From Polytrichum commune (lineage: Eukaryota; Streptophyta; Polytrichopsida; Polytrichales; Polytrichaceae), in NCBI GenBank assembly GCA_950295325.1, contig OX485807.1, positions 49,776,796 to 49,816,439 of the forward strand: a stretch of DNA of 39,644 nucleotides. Direction: 5' to 3'. Below, piece by piece: positions 22,214 to 33,114 of the stretch. The position numbers and the translations under genes were made by a program. The notes below the pieces were generated by a model. That model ran no database searches, was not told where the DNA came from, and worked only from the letters and a program-made list of their open reading frames with translations. How positions within the stretch are numbered: position 1 is the stretch's first letter; every line of letters starts with the position of its first letter.

Positions 22214-23039
22214 CCCCTAAGTGCCCGAGCAACCATATATGGTTGATCAAAAATTTCGGCTCGTTTGTGTGTGGGCAGGTAAAATTCCTTTGACCACGTA
22301 AATTTTTTTGGCGGGCAGCATGGAAGGGCAACTTTTGGATTGAGGCATTTTTGACCAAAAAGAGTAAATATTCGATTTTAGAGAGGGTCGCAAAGGCATA
22401 TATGTCCGTGATGTAGGGAATGGGTGGAGAAAGTGCTTTACTATTTCCTCAATGTTTCAGCTAATTGGACTATTGTACTTGTTTTTGACATCCAAAGAGT
22501 TCTCATTATTCATTTCTTTTGAAAAGTGTCGTAGTGGAAAGACTAAAAAAATTCCGTATTTTTGACCGTTGAATATGAGTATTCACAATTACCAATGTGA
22601 AGTAATTTGCAATATCAAATCGTCAAGTGTTAAAATAAAGAAAATGCATTTCAAGAATTGCAAGGAGGATTGCGAAATGATTGGGATAGCTCTATATGCA
22701 TACATAGGGTCTTTGGAATCACATTTTCGTATTCTTTCACATGTTGGAGTTGTTCATGTCACCTCAAACTCCTAAAAATACTTATGAGCAAATCATACCA
22801 ACATTGTGGGGAGGGGCAACATACAAAAAAAAGAATGTATACATTTCTCTTGTTTGAATCTCACAACTCTTATGCAATCTCGGTCTCAAAATTGGTATGC
22901 ATACTAATAAACAAGTTCTTTAAACATCTATACGGTTAGATTTTGGATAAAAGACAAATCCCTCCATTGGGGATTGTATTAAACCCATGCACATATTTCT
23001 TAGGAAAAGTGCATTCCGAAAGGCTTGGGCACTTAGGGG
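22214..23039. mobile_element. piggyBac-like nonautonomous element (826 bp, TSD TTAA)
   Basis: The ends are TTAA|CCCCTAAGTGCCCGAGC and GCTTGGGCACTTAGGGG|TTAA: a 17-bp inverted repeat with one mismatch, bounded on both sides by TTAA (22210-22213 and 23040-23043). TTAA duplication with CCC-starting termini is the hallmark of piggyBac transposons. The insertion lies inside monomer 3 of the tandem array, whose sequence resumes immediately outside. The interior has small unassigned ORFs (e.g. 22569-22775, plus) and no DDD transposase motif. The class call rests on the ends alone, since TTAA is also a common tetramer. Confidence 0.58.
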
Positions 23040-23220
23040 TTAAGAGAGGTGCTAAGTCGTTTGCGATTTTGTGATGGACATAGATAACACACATATTCGT
23101 TGGGAACCGTTTAAGAAGGGTGTTGGGTACTACTCTACTAACCAATTTCTTTTTCTTTTTCTTTCTACCTTACGCCAATCTTCGATTCGATCCACTTTGT
23201 TCTCGAGCCCAACACCACCA

Positions 23221-23580
23221 CCCGGCACATAAAACAATGCCATCGGCTACGGAGTTGTAAGTTACATGCAAAGGGGGAACCCTGGCAGCTGGGCTAACCA
23301 TGTGGAAGCCGTTGAGGGGGCCCTCCTCCTCGGGGCCAAAATTGCACGTACACAAGCCTTTATTAATGGCACGGCTATAGGGGCAGCTCCCATTGTCGCC
23401 AAGCTTTTTCGTTTTTTAAAGGCTAAAGGAAGCCAGGAGGAGGGGGAAGGGGGGGGGGGACTGGTCTCCCACAACACTGGAATCACTATATCTGACAAGC
23501 CCAACATTCCCCATGAAAGAGGCCATATACTACATACATATATGTATATATAGTTCTAACTAACTAACTTCCTTGCTTAC
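23221..23580 (+). other. GC-richer segment with an unassigned 95-codon ORF
   Basis: The frame 23266-23553 includes NHVEAVEGALLLGAKIARTQ and is less AT-rich than its surroundings. I recognise no family. A G11 run at 23449-23459 inside the frame argues against a maintained coding sequence. It could be an exon relic. Confidence 0.2.
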
Positions 23581-23944
23581 ATTAATACACTCCGGGTCAT
23601 ATTTTTCTTACCCTACTCGTAAAACACGGGGGTGGAATTCCTTACCCCGCCTCATAAATGCATGCCATGAGCCTGTGTTGGAACTCGTTCGATTGGCTTG
23701 TTTTTTAATGACTGTCCTTACATGCACTTTTTGAGGCATTTTAAGAAGTGGCGAATCAGCTATCGTGGTTAAATTTAGACATATATGTACATTGTTTGAT
23801 CCTTTAAAGTTGGACGACAGATCCCAGATCCTCAAGAGGATCTATTTTATGTTATCTTATTTTGTTGAGTCTGCCCTAGAGCAGAGATCTTGGTGTGCTT
23901 TTTTGGTATGTTTTTTTCCCCCGCACCCAAAAGTTTGTCCCAAA

Positions 23945-24045
23945 TGTGAAATCTCCTCTCTACTTGACAAAAAACTTGTCATGTGGTGAACTGCCTCCTG
24001 TGCTTTGGTGTTGGCCTGTCGGCCTTCTGTTTCCAAAAAAAAAAA
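23945..24045 (+). mobile_element. 5'-truncated SINE copy with A11 tail and 9-bp target duplication
   Basis: TGTCCCAAA occurs at 23936-23944 and again at 24046-24054. Between the repeats lies ~100 bp ending in A11. The 5' part, TCTCCTCTCTACTTGACAAA, matches the sequence after the B box in the SINE fragment at 8205-8276. Tail plus duplication shows LINE-mediated retrotransposition of a shortened copy. Confidence 0.75.
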
Positions 24046-24638
24046 TGTCCCAAAGCAATTGTGTGCGGATGAACTAAATAACTTATGTGAATGAAACTAA
24101 GGGGCGGTTTACACTCTGGTACATGAAGTTGTCCCATGGCGATGTAAGAGCATTGAATGGCTGTTGAACTCGTCCCAGGACCACTTCGGTTTACATTAGG
24201 GAAAAAATGTCAGAGGGACCATGAAGGTCGAGGTCCTCAAAATACAATTTTCAAGGCTTAATAAATGCATTGACATGGTCCAACGGGTTTTGCGGTGAGA
24301 GAGGCAAGAGAGATGGTCTGGTAGGAAAAGGCAAGGGCCCATGGCAGAGGAATGCCATTATAATTGTTAATTTTTTTTTTTTTGGGGGGGGGGTTGGGGT
24401 TTATATACAACTTTTCCCACTAGGTAAGGCTCACAAGGCACTCTTTTCAACATATATATGATGTAATGAATCTTGAAAAGCATGTCCACCCTCTATGTGC
24501 CTAGATCATATCATAGCCCATGAGAGATACCATTTTGTCCATACCCTACCCCTTAAACTTCCTCCCACATGTTTCATCAAACAATGTGAGACATCTAGAA
24601 CTCAAAAATTTGAGTGTAGCTTTGTTTTTTTGGTCTAC

Positions 24639-24748
24639 CAACTGAAATGTTTGAAATTTGGGGGCTTGTAATATACCGTTGGAAAAGTCTTGAAAATATC
24701 TTTCCAACGGTATATTACAAGCCCCAAAATTTTAAAAAATTACAGTTG
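24639..24748. repeat. Foldback with a perfect 25-bp inner stem
   Basis: 24661-24685 (GGGGCTTGTAATATACCG...) is the exact complement of 24701-24725, with a 15-nt loop. Outside these arms CAACTGAAATGTTTGAAATTT pairs imperfectly with the complement at 24725-24748. The TTGGAAA-GATATTTTCAAG core recurs at 13703-13740. Confidence 0.85.
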
Positions 24749-24852
24749 AAAAACGGAAAAGAAAAATATGTAGTCATTCATCGACTGTAGATCAAGGTGG
24801 TGAAAAGAACCACAATGGGAAAACAATTGCGATTCTTTTTCGCATAGTTTTC

Positions 24853-25177
24853 TACTACACTAAATAGGATATTTAGTGTTGATGCACTAAATACAAATGC
24901 ATGCACTAATTATCAATAACCCTATGAAAGTAAGTAACATTAAATGTAAACTCAAACACTAAACATCAACTATGATCAAATGTGGAAGTTACATGTTTTA
25001 ATTTATCGTTAGTATGGATATGAAAAGAAATAACTATGATAAAAGGAGAATCCCAACATATCTTCTAGCTAAACTTTTAACACTAATTATCAAAGAATTG
25101 AAAATTAGTGTTGAGCAAGGTACGGTGGTAGCAACATTAAATTTAAACAAACACTAAATATCCTATTTAGTGTAGTG
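24853..25177. mobile_element. CACTA-like MITE nested in T4 (325 bp)
   Basis: The ends are TACTACACTAAATAGGATAT (left) and CACTACACTAAATAGGATAT (right, reverse complement), running on through TTAGTGTT. They are identical over 27 bases apart from the first base. Each end is itself a small palindrome, CACTAAAT-ATTTAGTG. ACACTAA motifs recur in the interior (24884, 24956, 25080, 25109) like CACTA subterminal repeats. A matching 3-bp duplication was not seen (TTC versus ACA), so the class is probable, not certain. Confidence 0.62.
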
Positions 25178-25555
25178 ACAACACAAGGTACATGTCACAT
25201 GTATAAATTAAATCCCTCATTTTTTTGTAAGAATTGTTGTGAGAAGATTTGCAAGCCACATCTTCGACACATTTAACAAGAAGTGAAGACAAGTGAAGCC
25301 CAAGAGAAGACAAGAGAATGGTCAAACTTGAAGTTTTTTTAAAACTGCACTTTTTGGGCATGTGTTGAAAAAAACAAGCACATTTATTTTTTGGTGCCTA
25401 GTCATTCTTCTTGGTCCACATTCGGTTAACACCTAGTGAGGGGCCCAAGGCTTTCAAAACTGTTTCTTTAAGAAGTCGGACCATGAACTTGGACCATTGA
25501 CAAAGGCCATCTTCCATGGTCCGACTTCATGGTCCATAGTGTAAATTGCCCCTAA

Positions 25556-26730
25556 CTTAGCTCTAGATAATAGTAAATCATGTAAGAAATAAATAGAGCT
25601 ATCTAAGAACTTCTTAAATTATAATCCGCTCTTGAGATAAGGCATTGGGGGGAGTTATAACAACACAACTTTCCACCAATCATCAATTCATTCATTGTGC
25701 AGAGCCTTACATGCGTAACACTTGGTTTTTGGCAACAATTCATTTGTTGGAGATTGTTGTTATGTTCAGTAGCTACTCTTTTCAACATAAGCTCCCAATT
25801 TTTCACTAGTTTACTACATTTAATGTTTCTAAGGCCCTATGTGGACCTTATGAACCGAAATTAAATAGAATGGAATGGATTTCAAAGTCCTAAAAATCAA
25901 AATGCTTATGAGACTAAAAGTACATCAAGATGGTGTCATAAAAGCTAATTCACTAGAGTGACAGAGTGGAATAGCCTCCATGACATGAAGGCTAAATCAA
26001 ATTGATGGTGCAATTGGAAGAAAAACTTGAGATTGCATATTGTTACATTTTTGAAAGAGGGAAGGAAGTTACCTATCTCTAGTAGAGCTATAGAGGAGAC
26101 ATTCCAATGCACAATGTGCTTCATTTCACTCAAAAGGCCACTCTTATTCATTGGACACCTATATTTATTTGTGTGATAAATGGCAAGGTTTATAATCAAT
26201 AAAGGAAGTTAAGAAGACGTGCATTACAACAAGATTGGACCACCGTAGAGGGCTCTTTGTTCCAACAAAAATAGTAAAGAAACAAACGGAGCGCCATCAT
26301 TACGTGTCCATTCAATATATAAACATCATTCACACCCAAAGAAATCTTTGATTTTGACTTCTTGTGTCTTTTGCATCTCAATTATGATTCTAATACTTGA
26401 CATGCCAATCTATTTGATTCGCAATTGCTAACAAATAATTTGCCATCTATAAGATAGTCATCTTTAGAATTTGAAGTGCCCATAATAGGGCCACATACAT
26501 GATTAGTGCACGTAAACAACCATCCAACAATCTAGGATTGTAAATAAAATACAAATATTCAATTCGTGGGCTACCTTTTAAGTTTATGTAATAATATATA
26601 CCTACCATAAATTTTACCAACAAAACTATCTTAAGGTAACTACCCCAACATCAATACCAACACCAAACCTATGAATGTTACCTATGAATAATATCATCCA
26701 AATGAATGAGACAATCTTGTTTTAGAACGC
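25556..26730. other. Intergenic, nothing identifiable
   Basis: Stop-dense AT-rich DNA. TAAGGCCCTATGTGGACC near 25832 resembles a Tourist-like left end but no matching right end was found. Confidence 0.4.
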
Positions 26731-26734
26731 AATT

Positions 26735-26800
26735 CTAAGACATCCAAGCATCTCTCATTCATAACCACTTTCATGAATGAGAGATCCTTAGACGTCCTAG
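26735..26800. repeat. Hairpin with 28-bp arms
   Basis: Arms 26735-26762 and 26773-26800 pair at 24 of 28 positions, including a perfect 13-bp inner stem (ATCTCTCATTCAT), around a 10-nt loop. It could be a foldback-element core or, if transcribed, a small-RNA precursor-like stem. Confidence 0.8.
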
Positions 26801-26809
26801 ATTTCCATT

Positions 26810-28985
26810 GGAAAATGAAGTTCACTCTTATGTTCTATGAAGATTTACCTTCAAAGCTACTTGCCATCAATCAATAGTTATAGGAATGCATAATTTCAAA
26901 CAATTAACTTAGTAACCAATTAAGTGATCCACCATCACTTTTCTACGGTCAACCCTCAATTGAGATTGGATTTCCAAATTCTAATAGATATGAGATTGTA
27001 TATAGGCCCTTTATATACACCAAAAAAATGTTTTCTATCTAAAACTGTTGGACTTATTTTTAGGCTTGACGTTATGCATAACTTTGTAACGAACCTCTCT
27101 AAAAAATTTGATAACACCCATATTTGTTATTGAGCACTATTGTAAATGAAGAGATTGTTTACATGAAGGCTACTAGGTACGTTACAAAAGAGGCATAAAC
27201 ACTTTCCTACAAATGGAATGGGATGATTATATTGCTCAAACATGCATTTTTATGGGTGTGGATGAGAATAAGACCATCACCATTTTAAGGAACATAATAA
27301 ACCACATTAACTTCTAGTTATTGTAGCCGACATTGTCATCATATACTTACATGTTGGGTGGCAACCAAGGCATGAGAAGGTCAGTACAGTGTTCGTAGAA
27401 AATTGCATGAGGTCAACGATAGCATGAGTTTAATTTGTGAAGGCTAAATTTTTTAATTTGTATAAATATAGTATCGTGGGGAGAAATGATTTTCTTCTTC
27501 CAAAAAAATTTGTATAAATACTATAGGGTAACATTAAAGAAATGGTTTTGTATGTAATCATTAGATGTAGCTGAGGGTCTAGTGAATTTGATGAAAATTT
27601 GTTTAGACTCGAATCCGATGTGTTGATGACGGGTGAACCCAAGTGTTTGTAGCCATTTAAATTTTGTAAAGGGCAAGGTCTTCACAAGACTGGGGTTTGA
27701 CCTTGCACAATGCCTATGTGACCGACATGAATGGAAATTATTGATTACTCTATAATATTTACATATATTTACCCACTTTACAATGCCTATAAGTATAAAT
27801 CTTTCTACTTATAGGGATGAAAATTGAGCTAATTTGTAGGTACCCCCCCCCACCCACAAATTGATTACCCTATGATCTTATATGTATACTGACTTCAAAG
27901 CTAAGCAATTCCTCTCGGAACCAAAGAGGGAGGCATGTGACGCTTCCTGCTACAAGACAAGCCATGAAAGCCACTCTAATTTATATGGCACATTATTTTT
28001 GATGACATATTATATCAAATATATAGTGCAATACCTTTTCTTTTGTTTGTGGCAATCCATCATCAACTACCCCCAATATATTGGATGAACTTTTAGAGGT
28101 GAGGCCAACATGTCATTAGTGCGTTTACATAGACACACCCCCCCCCCCTTTTATCATAAATGATTTTACCAAACCGTGGTAACGAGATGTGATGGATATT
28201 TTAGTTTTCCCTTCTTAGAGCCATCGGTTGGTTAATCTAAAATTCTTAAAGATGCAAAGGAAGTGGTGGGGACTATCAGTTTCTCTCTTCCCAAGGAAAA
28301 CCCATCTCACACCAAGCCCAAGGGGAGTCAATGCAACTGTTGTTATTTTCAATGTGAATGGTTGCATGATCATTCCAATTTTGTGGTCAAGTTACTCCGG
28401 TTACCTTGATGGCATTTCCTTCACACCAACCATTTGATGATTTCCATTGCAAGAGTTAAAATACAAGTGGAGAGTGAGCTTATATAATTTATGGTCAACT
28501 AAAGTCATCCATAAAGTCCTTCCAAGAGGGACAAAATTGTGGGTTGATTCTTCTTTGAGAAATCATTCTATTTGGAGCTTTATTAACTCATTATGTATTG
28601 GAGCTTATTTTGAAAGTTGGGTGAAACTTTGGGACCTCCCTCTTTTCATCTCTCAAACTTTGAAAAACTTTGAGAATTTAAAATAGGGTATGCACATGGG
28701 ACCCATTGTCCTAAATCATGGATGAGTCTATGCAAGGCTAGCTTGGCCCATCCACCCTAGTAGGAAAAGCTAGAAAGCCGATTTTTAATAGCCCAACACC
28801 ACTCGTTGTGTATGGTAATTTAAGCATTAAGAAATCTTGGGGGACTTTATGCTAATTATCATAACCTCAAGTGTTGGGACTAAAGGTTGGTTTAGACTAC
28901 TATGAAGAAATGCACTGGCCAGTTTAGAATTTTAGCCCAAGACAAGGTTATTTGAGGTGACGGTTGGTATGGCAGACAATATGAG
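26810..28985. other. Intergenic, short direct repeats and C runs only
   Basis: C9 lies at 27843-27851 and C11 at 28138-28148. There is a small hairpin CCTATAAGTA...TACTTATAGG near 27786-27815, and a direct repeat TTTGTATAAATA near 27456 and 27507. A 79-codon plus frame at 28447-28686 is unassigned. Confidence 0.35.
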
Positions 28986-28990
28986 GGAGG

Positions 28991-29013
28991 AAAAAAAAAA
29001 AAAAAAAAAAAAA
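28991..29013 (+). repeat. A23 run followed by CAA-rich tract
   Basis: Twenty-three A residues, then a CAA-rich stretch to about 29031. It could be a retroelement tail; no target duplication was recognised. Confidence 0.85.
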
Positions 29014-29423
29014 CAAACAACAACAACAACTACAATAACAAATTTGAAGGAAAACCCCCAAATTGGACTTCTTTGGGGGCTGAGTTTCTTGTCCAAGGGT
29101 TTGAGGTTGCCAAGAAACTTGACCTTCAGAGAACCCCCTTAGCAAAAAAATATTGCCATGCTCAAAGTTATCCATTGAGAAGTCTTGTTGTGGTGTAAAC
29201 GTGTAAACCCCAGCTGATGAAGAACCATTGTGTACCCAATCATATTGCACTATTTCCCTAAAACTCTTGATTGGTGTACGTCTTCACCGTAGTCTCAACC
29301 AACTCTAATGCCATGGTCTCATTTACTTTACTTTGCAAATAACTCTAGTGTTTCTACCAACTTAATAATCGTCTCTTCATAGGCCAAACTCTCATCCAGT
29401 TCCTCCCTATGTGGTTCGACTTA

Positions 29424-29801
29424 AGGTAAGTTTCCATATAAGCCGCCCGCCCACTAGATTCTAGAAAATAGTGGGTCGGAGGTGTTTGCATGTAGTTAAG
29501 CACAAGCCACCATCCAACCACATTCTAGTGGTTGCTTAAAATACGAAGGGCCATGGACACGGGCCACTAGACTTCCATGCGCCCTACTAAGGAATCTTTA
29601 ACCTACAAGTGCCGGCCACCGAAGGATTGAAGACCTGTTTTAGAAGGAGGAAGAGGTTAGTAGGTGGGCCATATGAGAAGATGGGAGTAGCTAGTTGGCA
29701 CATATGAATCCTATCCCACCAAAGTCCCTCTACATTTGGACAGGTTTGTCCTTATTCACACTAGAATTTGGTGGACGAGTAGCCTACGTGGAAACTCACC
29801 C
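29424..29801. mobile_element. Harbinger/Tourist-like MITE, family T3, copy 2
   Basis: It begins AGGTAAGTTTCCATATAAGC and ends GTAGCCTACGTGGAAACTCACCC. TTA precedes the element (29421-29423) and TTG follows, one mutation from a TTA duplication. It has the same block order and orientation as 20330-20767, and is about 60 bp shorter because of internal deletions. Confidence 0.72.
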
Positions 29802-29932
29802 TTGAACACTTGGAAAGCCCTTGGTTATATTCCCTCCAACACAAAATACAAGCTAGAGTCCCTTGAACATTCAGACTCCTATTAAGACTTTATGATGGTC
29901 TTGGGAATTGGGCGTACCATGGGTGAAACTTA

Positions 29933-30210
29933 GGGCCGCTTTACACATACCAAGAGCGGTGACTATTTGAATCTAAGGCCCTTGAAAATCATCCAAAGGC
30001 CATAGAAAGGGAAATCTAAATCTAAATTTTCAATTGATGGGCACTGAAGATTAGTGTAAAGTGAAAGTGGACAATGTCGAGGGATCACAATGTATGTTTG
30101 GGTTTGGATCCCCTTTATAGAAATATATTATGTAAGGAACCAATGGTGATTTAATTGATTGCCATAGTCCCTAGTTTTGTGTTAGACCCACCCCTTTTTG
30201 ATGGGTGTGA
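29933..30210. mobile_element. Tourist/Harbinger-like MITE, family T1, 3'-truncated copy
   Basis: The left end TTA|GGGCCGCTTTACACA is followed by blocks aligning with copy A in order: GCGGTGAC, CCAAAGGCCAT, TTAGTGTAAAGT, AACCAATGG and TTTTGTGTTAGACCCACC. Similarity fades near 30200 and no right terminus is present. Confidence 0.6.
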
Positions 30211-30214
30211 CACA

Positions 30215-31335
30215 ATTTTTGTGAATTGAGCGCAATCACTATACTGATTGTGGGATTGCACCCTTTTGATGAAGCTAATTGTTTGTCTATGAGTATGAGT
30301 TATACATCAATGTTGATGACCGGCTAAACTATATTCTTGTGTGTGAGATTGCAAATGATTTGGTTTTGTGGTGATTACAGTTGATTGCATAAAAGTTATA
30401 CATGAACTTGTCTATGAATGTGAGAGAATTGAGGATGATAGAGGTTGCTTGAAATTGTACGAGTGTATATATGTGAAATAGAGAAAATGCTTTCTGATTG
30501 AATTACAATTGAACACAGATGTGAGAAAGAGTATGATGTGTGTGTGAACCATAATTGATCTCAGAGAGAGAGAGAGAGAGAAGTGGTGTAGTGGAAAATA
30601 GGTAAAGGGGAATACCCGAGGTTATAAATATCTTACCTACAATAGAGTGTGTGTGTGTGTATATATATATATATAGATAGATAGATATATAGATATAAGT
30701 TGAACAATATGCTCTGAGAGATTGACAACATGCTGAACATTTCAATGTAGTAGAGAGGAGAATTTGATAGGGCTATTATGAGAATAAATATTCAAAACTA
30801 TCGGCAAAGTGTCAAAATTAATACGTATGTGTTAAGAGAACATGTTAATTCATTGACCAAGGAAGGTGTTAATACAAAGAGTCGAGTACACTCTAGCTTG
30901 CAGCGTTCAAAGAGATTCGAGTGACTAGGACAGAGCTTGGAGGGAGTTAAGACCGTTGTTGATTGAGATTGAGAGAATAAAGTTGAAGGAGTTACCATGT
31001 GATTGGGAGAAATTAAGAGTCACCAATATGAGAAAGGAATCACTTGAGTGTAGTTAAGTCTTGTGAAAGGCAGAGGAAAATATAGGGAGATACAAGGTCA
31101 AGGTTAGTCTAAGAGGGAGGCCACTTAACAATCGTTGAAGCATGTGAAAGGTATAGAAAGAAAACATGATGAACCATTTCATTAAATTTAACTAAGTGGA
31201 AGAAAGCATTATAGTTTTATTGGTGTCTTTGTTGAATGTTGAGTATTATGAACCATCTTACAAACTAAAGATGATGAGAATAGAATTATGATTAATGATG
31301 TAGATGTGGAGATGACATATAGTAAGGTAGAGGAC
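30215..31335. other. Intergenic with two microsatellites
   Basis: (AG)10 lies at 30562-30581. A compound (GT)n(AT)n(GATA)n tract lies at about 30646-30697. No gene was recognised. Confidence 0.4.
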
Positions 31336-31798
31336 CCTAAAACCAACACCCCACCCAAAACCAACACCTATAAACACCTCCCAATTGCCAACACTTTATT
31401 ACCTTGAATTGTTTCCCATGACGTAGGAGTGTCCGGGCCCACAGAGTGACGGTTTTAGGTGTCATTAGTGGTGCCACCTCATAGCGGCCTTCACTACCTT
31501 CATGTAGGGTGGGTAACGGGCTCCATTCTATCTCGGGTTGGTTCAACGTGGGATTAGGGTGGCTTGTCAATGCCTTTTCTAGCCATTCTATTCACAAAGC
31601 CAAGGAGGTAGGTCCACAAAGCACAAAGGGGTCATTTCCCGGGATGCAAGGGGGTTGGTTCCCGCAATGCAAGGTGATGGTTTTGCAAGCAAACCGGGTG
31701 GGATCATGTAGGTGGCCATGTGGCTTTGCTTTCCATTACTATTCGGGCTTTGATGTACTTTGGGGTCTAGTACCCAACTATGTTGTGTTGGTTTTAGG
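31336..31798. repeat. Inverted 14-bp pair CCTAAAACCAACAC enclosing GC-richer DNA
   Basis: 31336-31349 and 31785-31798 are exact complements, 463 bp apart end to end. No target duplication was found. The interior has short direct repeats (GGGATGCAAGG and CGCAATGCAAGG near 31639-31672) and most of a 140-codon plus frame (31509-31931), the longest in the window. That frame is not recognisable and reads through low-complexity Gly/Val/Leu sequence. Confidence 0.3.
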
Positions 31799-31939
31799 CA
31801 ATCTTGTGTTTATTCTAGGCAATGAAGGTGGGGGTCCTCATCATATGCAAGGTCGTCATACACAAAGCCTATGGATTGGTTTAAGGAAGCTAGTGGTTTT
31901 GACTTTGAATATTCATCAAATATTCAATTAAGGCTAATA

Positions 31940-33110
31940 ATTTTTTTTCTTCTTGATACCTATATTTAGTCCAAGGTTAATATGAATATATGTTCTTTCT
32001 ATCAACCACATAGCCATATGTATGTGCAATAGCTTAAAGTGTTGGTTTAAGCACCCTCTACCTTAGAGCTATAATCTATCACCTAGTGAGCATGAACCAA
32101 TGTCCAGGGAGAACTAGTATTTAGTGTAATGGTGGCCGGTTGGTTTTGTGAAAAGTCATGTTGAATTGGGAAAGTGGAGGATGTGAAACCGGTGCTTTTA
32201 AAAAAAAGGATTTCAACCAGCAACCATTTTGAGGAGGAGGATTTTTACCCAAATGAATTGTGAAATAGGAGGATTTCACCCGGTTTGATTCATCTAGGGC
32301 CGGATATCATCTGGTTCTAGGTTATGTGTTCGTTGTAGGTTTGTAGCGATTTGGTGAATGGCGGACATGCGAAGCTTTTGCTTCATTATTGCATTTTATT
32401 GTTGATGGCTAGCGTTTAGAATGTATTATGAGTGTGTCTATGGAAGATCTTCGTGGTGATCTTGATAACGTACTAATGAAAGCCATAGCTTTTTGGAGGA
32501 ACTCTACAAAGTTTGGATGATTGTTGTCACATCCACAGAGATACCTTTTAGGGCATTTTCCTCTTGAAAGTGAAGATGATATTATTGATTTTGACTCTAA
32601 TAGTTGATGAATTTCATTTTTTTATATAGTATGGTATGTTAGGTTACTCTTTTATCATGTTGTGGCCTCAAATCTAATACGAGGTTTTAAGACCTAGTTA
32701 TGATAGAAGAGTAAATCCACATCCATCAATTGGTTAATGGGTTATTTTAGGTTCAACTCCTGTTATGGATAAATTGTTGATCATTGTTGTTGTTTTTTGT
32801 ATGTAATGAACTGTTGATCATGGTTGTTGGATGTTGATATCATTACATATTATCGTTGTATGTCGATATGTTCATTGGACGTTGTTGTTGAATGGTGTAT
32901 GTTGTTTGTAGATATAATTTTGCTACATTGGAAAACCGGCTTACTTATCAATGCCCAGGTTCTCGGCTGGTTGTCATTACAATGAAGAGGAAGTTAGTTG
33001 GCACTTGAAAATATATATATAGGATATTGGCCGGTCCAAATTAATGGCAACAAGTTTGAATATTTGTTTTAGTCATAGAAAAAACTTAACTACATACACT
33101 TTTGAGTGAG
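31940..33110. other. Intergenic, possibly decayed retrotransposon interior
   Basis: It lies directly upstream of the integrase relic, where reverse transcriptase and RNase H would be expected, yet no such motif was found in any frame. GTTGATCATKGTTGTTG-like degenerate repeats occur at 32775-32840. Confidence 0.3.
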
Positions 33111-33114
33111 ATGC

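Larger units (their letters stand above)
21004..23220. repeat. Tandem array of diverged ~255-bp monomers, interrupted by two insertions
   Basis: Unit boundaries fall at GTTAGAARCCGTTTGA. Unit 1 is 21004-21264, unit 2 is 21265-21518, unit 3 starts at 21519 and unit 4 starts near 23100 (GTTGGGAACCGTTTAAG). Shared landmarks include TTGTTGGKTACC, TGCCAATCTT, CATGAGCA-CTGGAT and GTGATCTCC. Unit 3 is split by a 501-bp MITE (21679-22179) and an 826-bp TTAA-flanked element (22214-23039). Removing both rejoins a unit of normal length and landmark order. Trace similarity to a further unit lies just upstream (20970-21003). Monomers are clearly diverged. No coding function was recognised. Confidence 0.7.
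24101..25552. mobile_element. Harbinger-like nonautonomous element, family T4 (1,452 bp, TSD TAA)
   Basis: The left end GGGGCGGTTTACACTCTGG and the right end (reverse complement GGGGCAATTTACACTATGG) pair on through CATGAAGT and CCATGG, about 45 bp in all. TAA flanks both (24098-24100 and 25553-25555). Subterminal copies of AAGTCGGACCATG and its complement near 25474-25530 form a local hairpin. The interior holds T13G10 (24371-24393), a foldback (24639-24748) and a CACTA-like MITE (24853-25177). Without the nested parts the element is about 1 kb. No transposase was recognised. Confidence 0.75.

Noticed and set aside
25832-25860. TAAGGCCCTATGTGGACC as the left end of another Tourist-like MITE
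   Set aside because: No matching inverted right end was found within about 1.5 kb.
28948-29250. A 100-codon minus frame ending in poly-Phe
   Set aside because: The Phe run is the translation of the A23 tract and the rest is unassigned.
31940-33110. Reverse transcriptase or RNase H upstream of the integrase relic
   Set aside because: Expected from element order, but no diagnostic motif was found in any frame. It is probably deleted or decayed past recognition.
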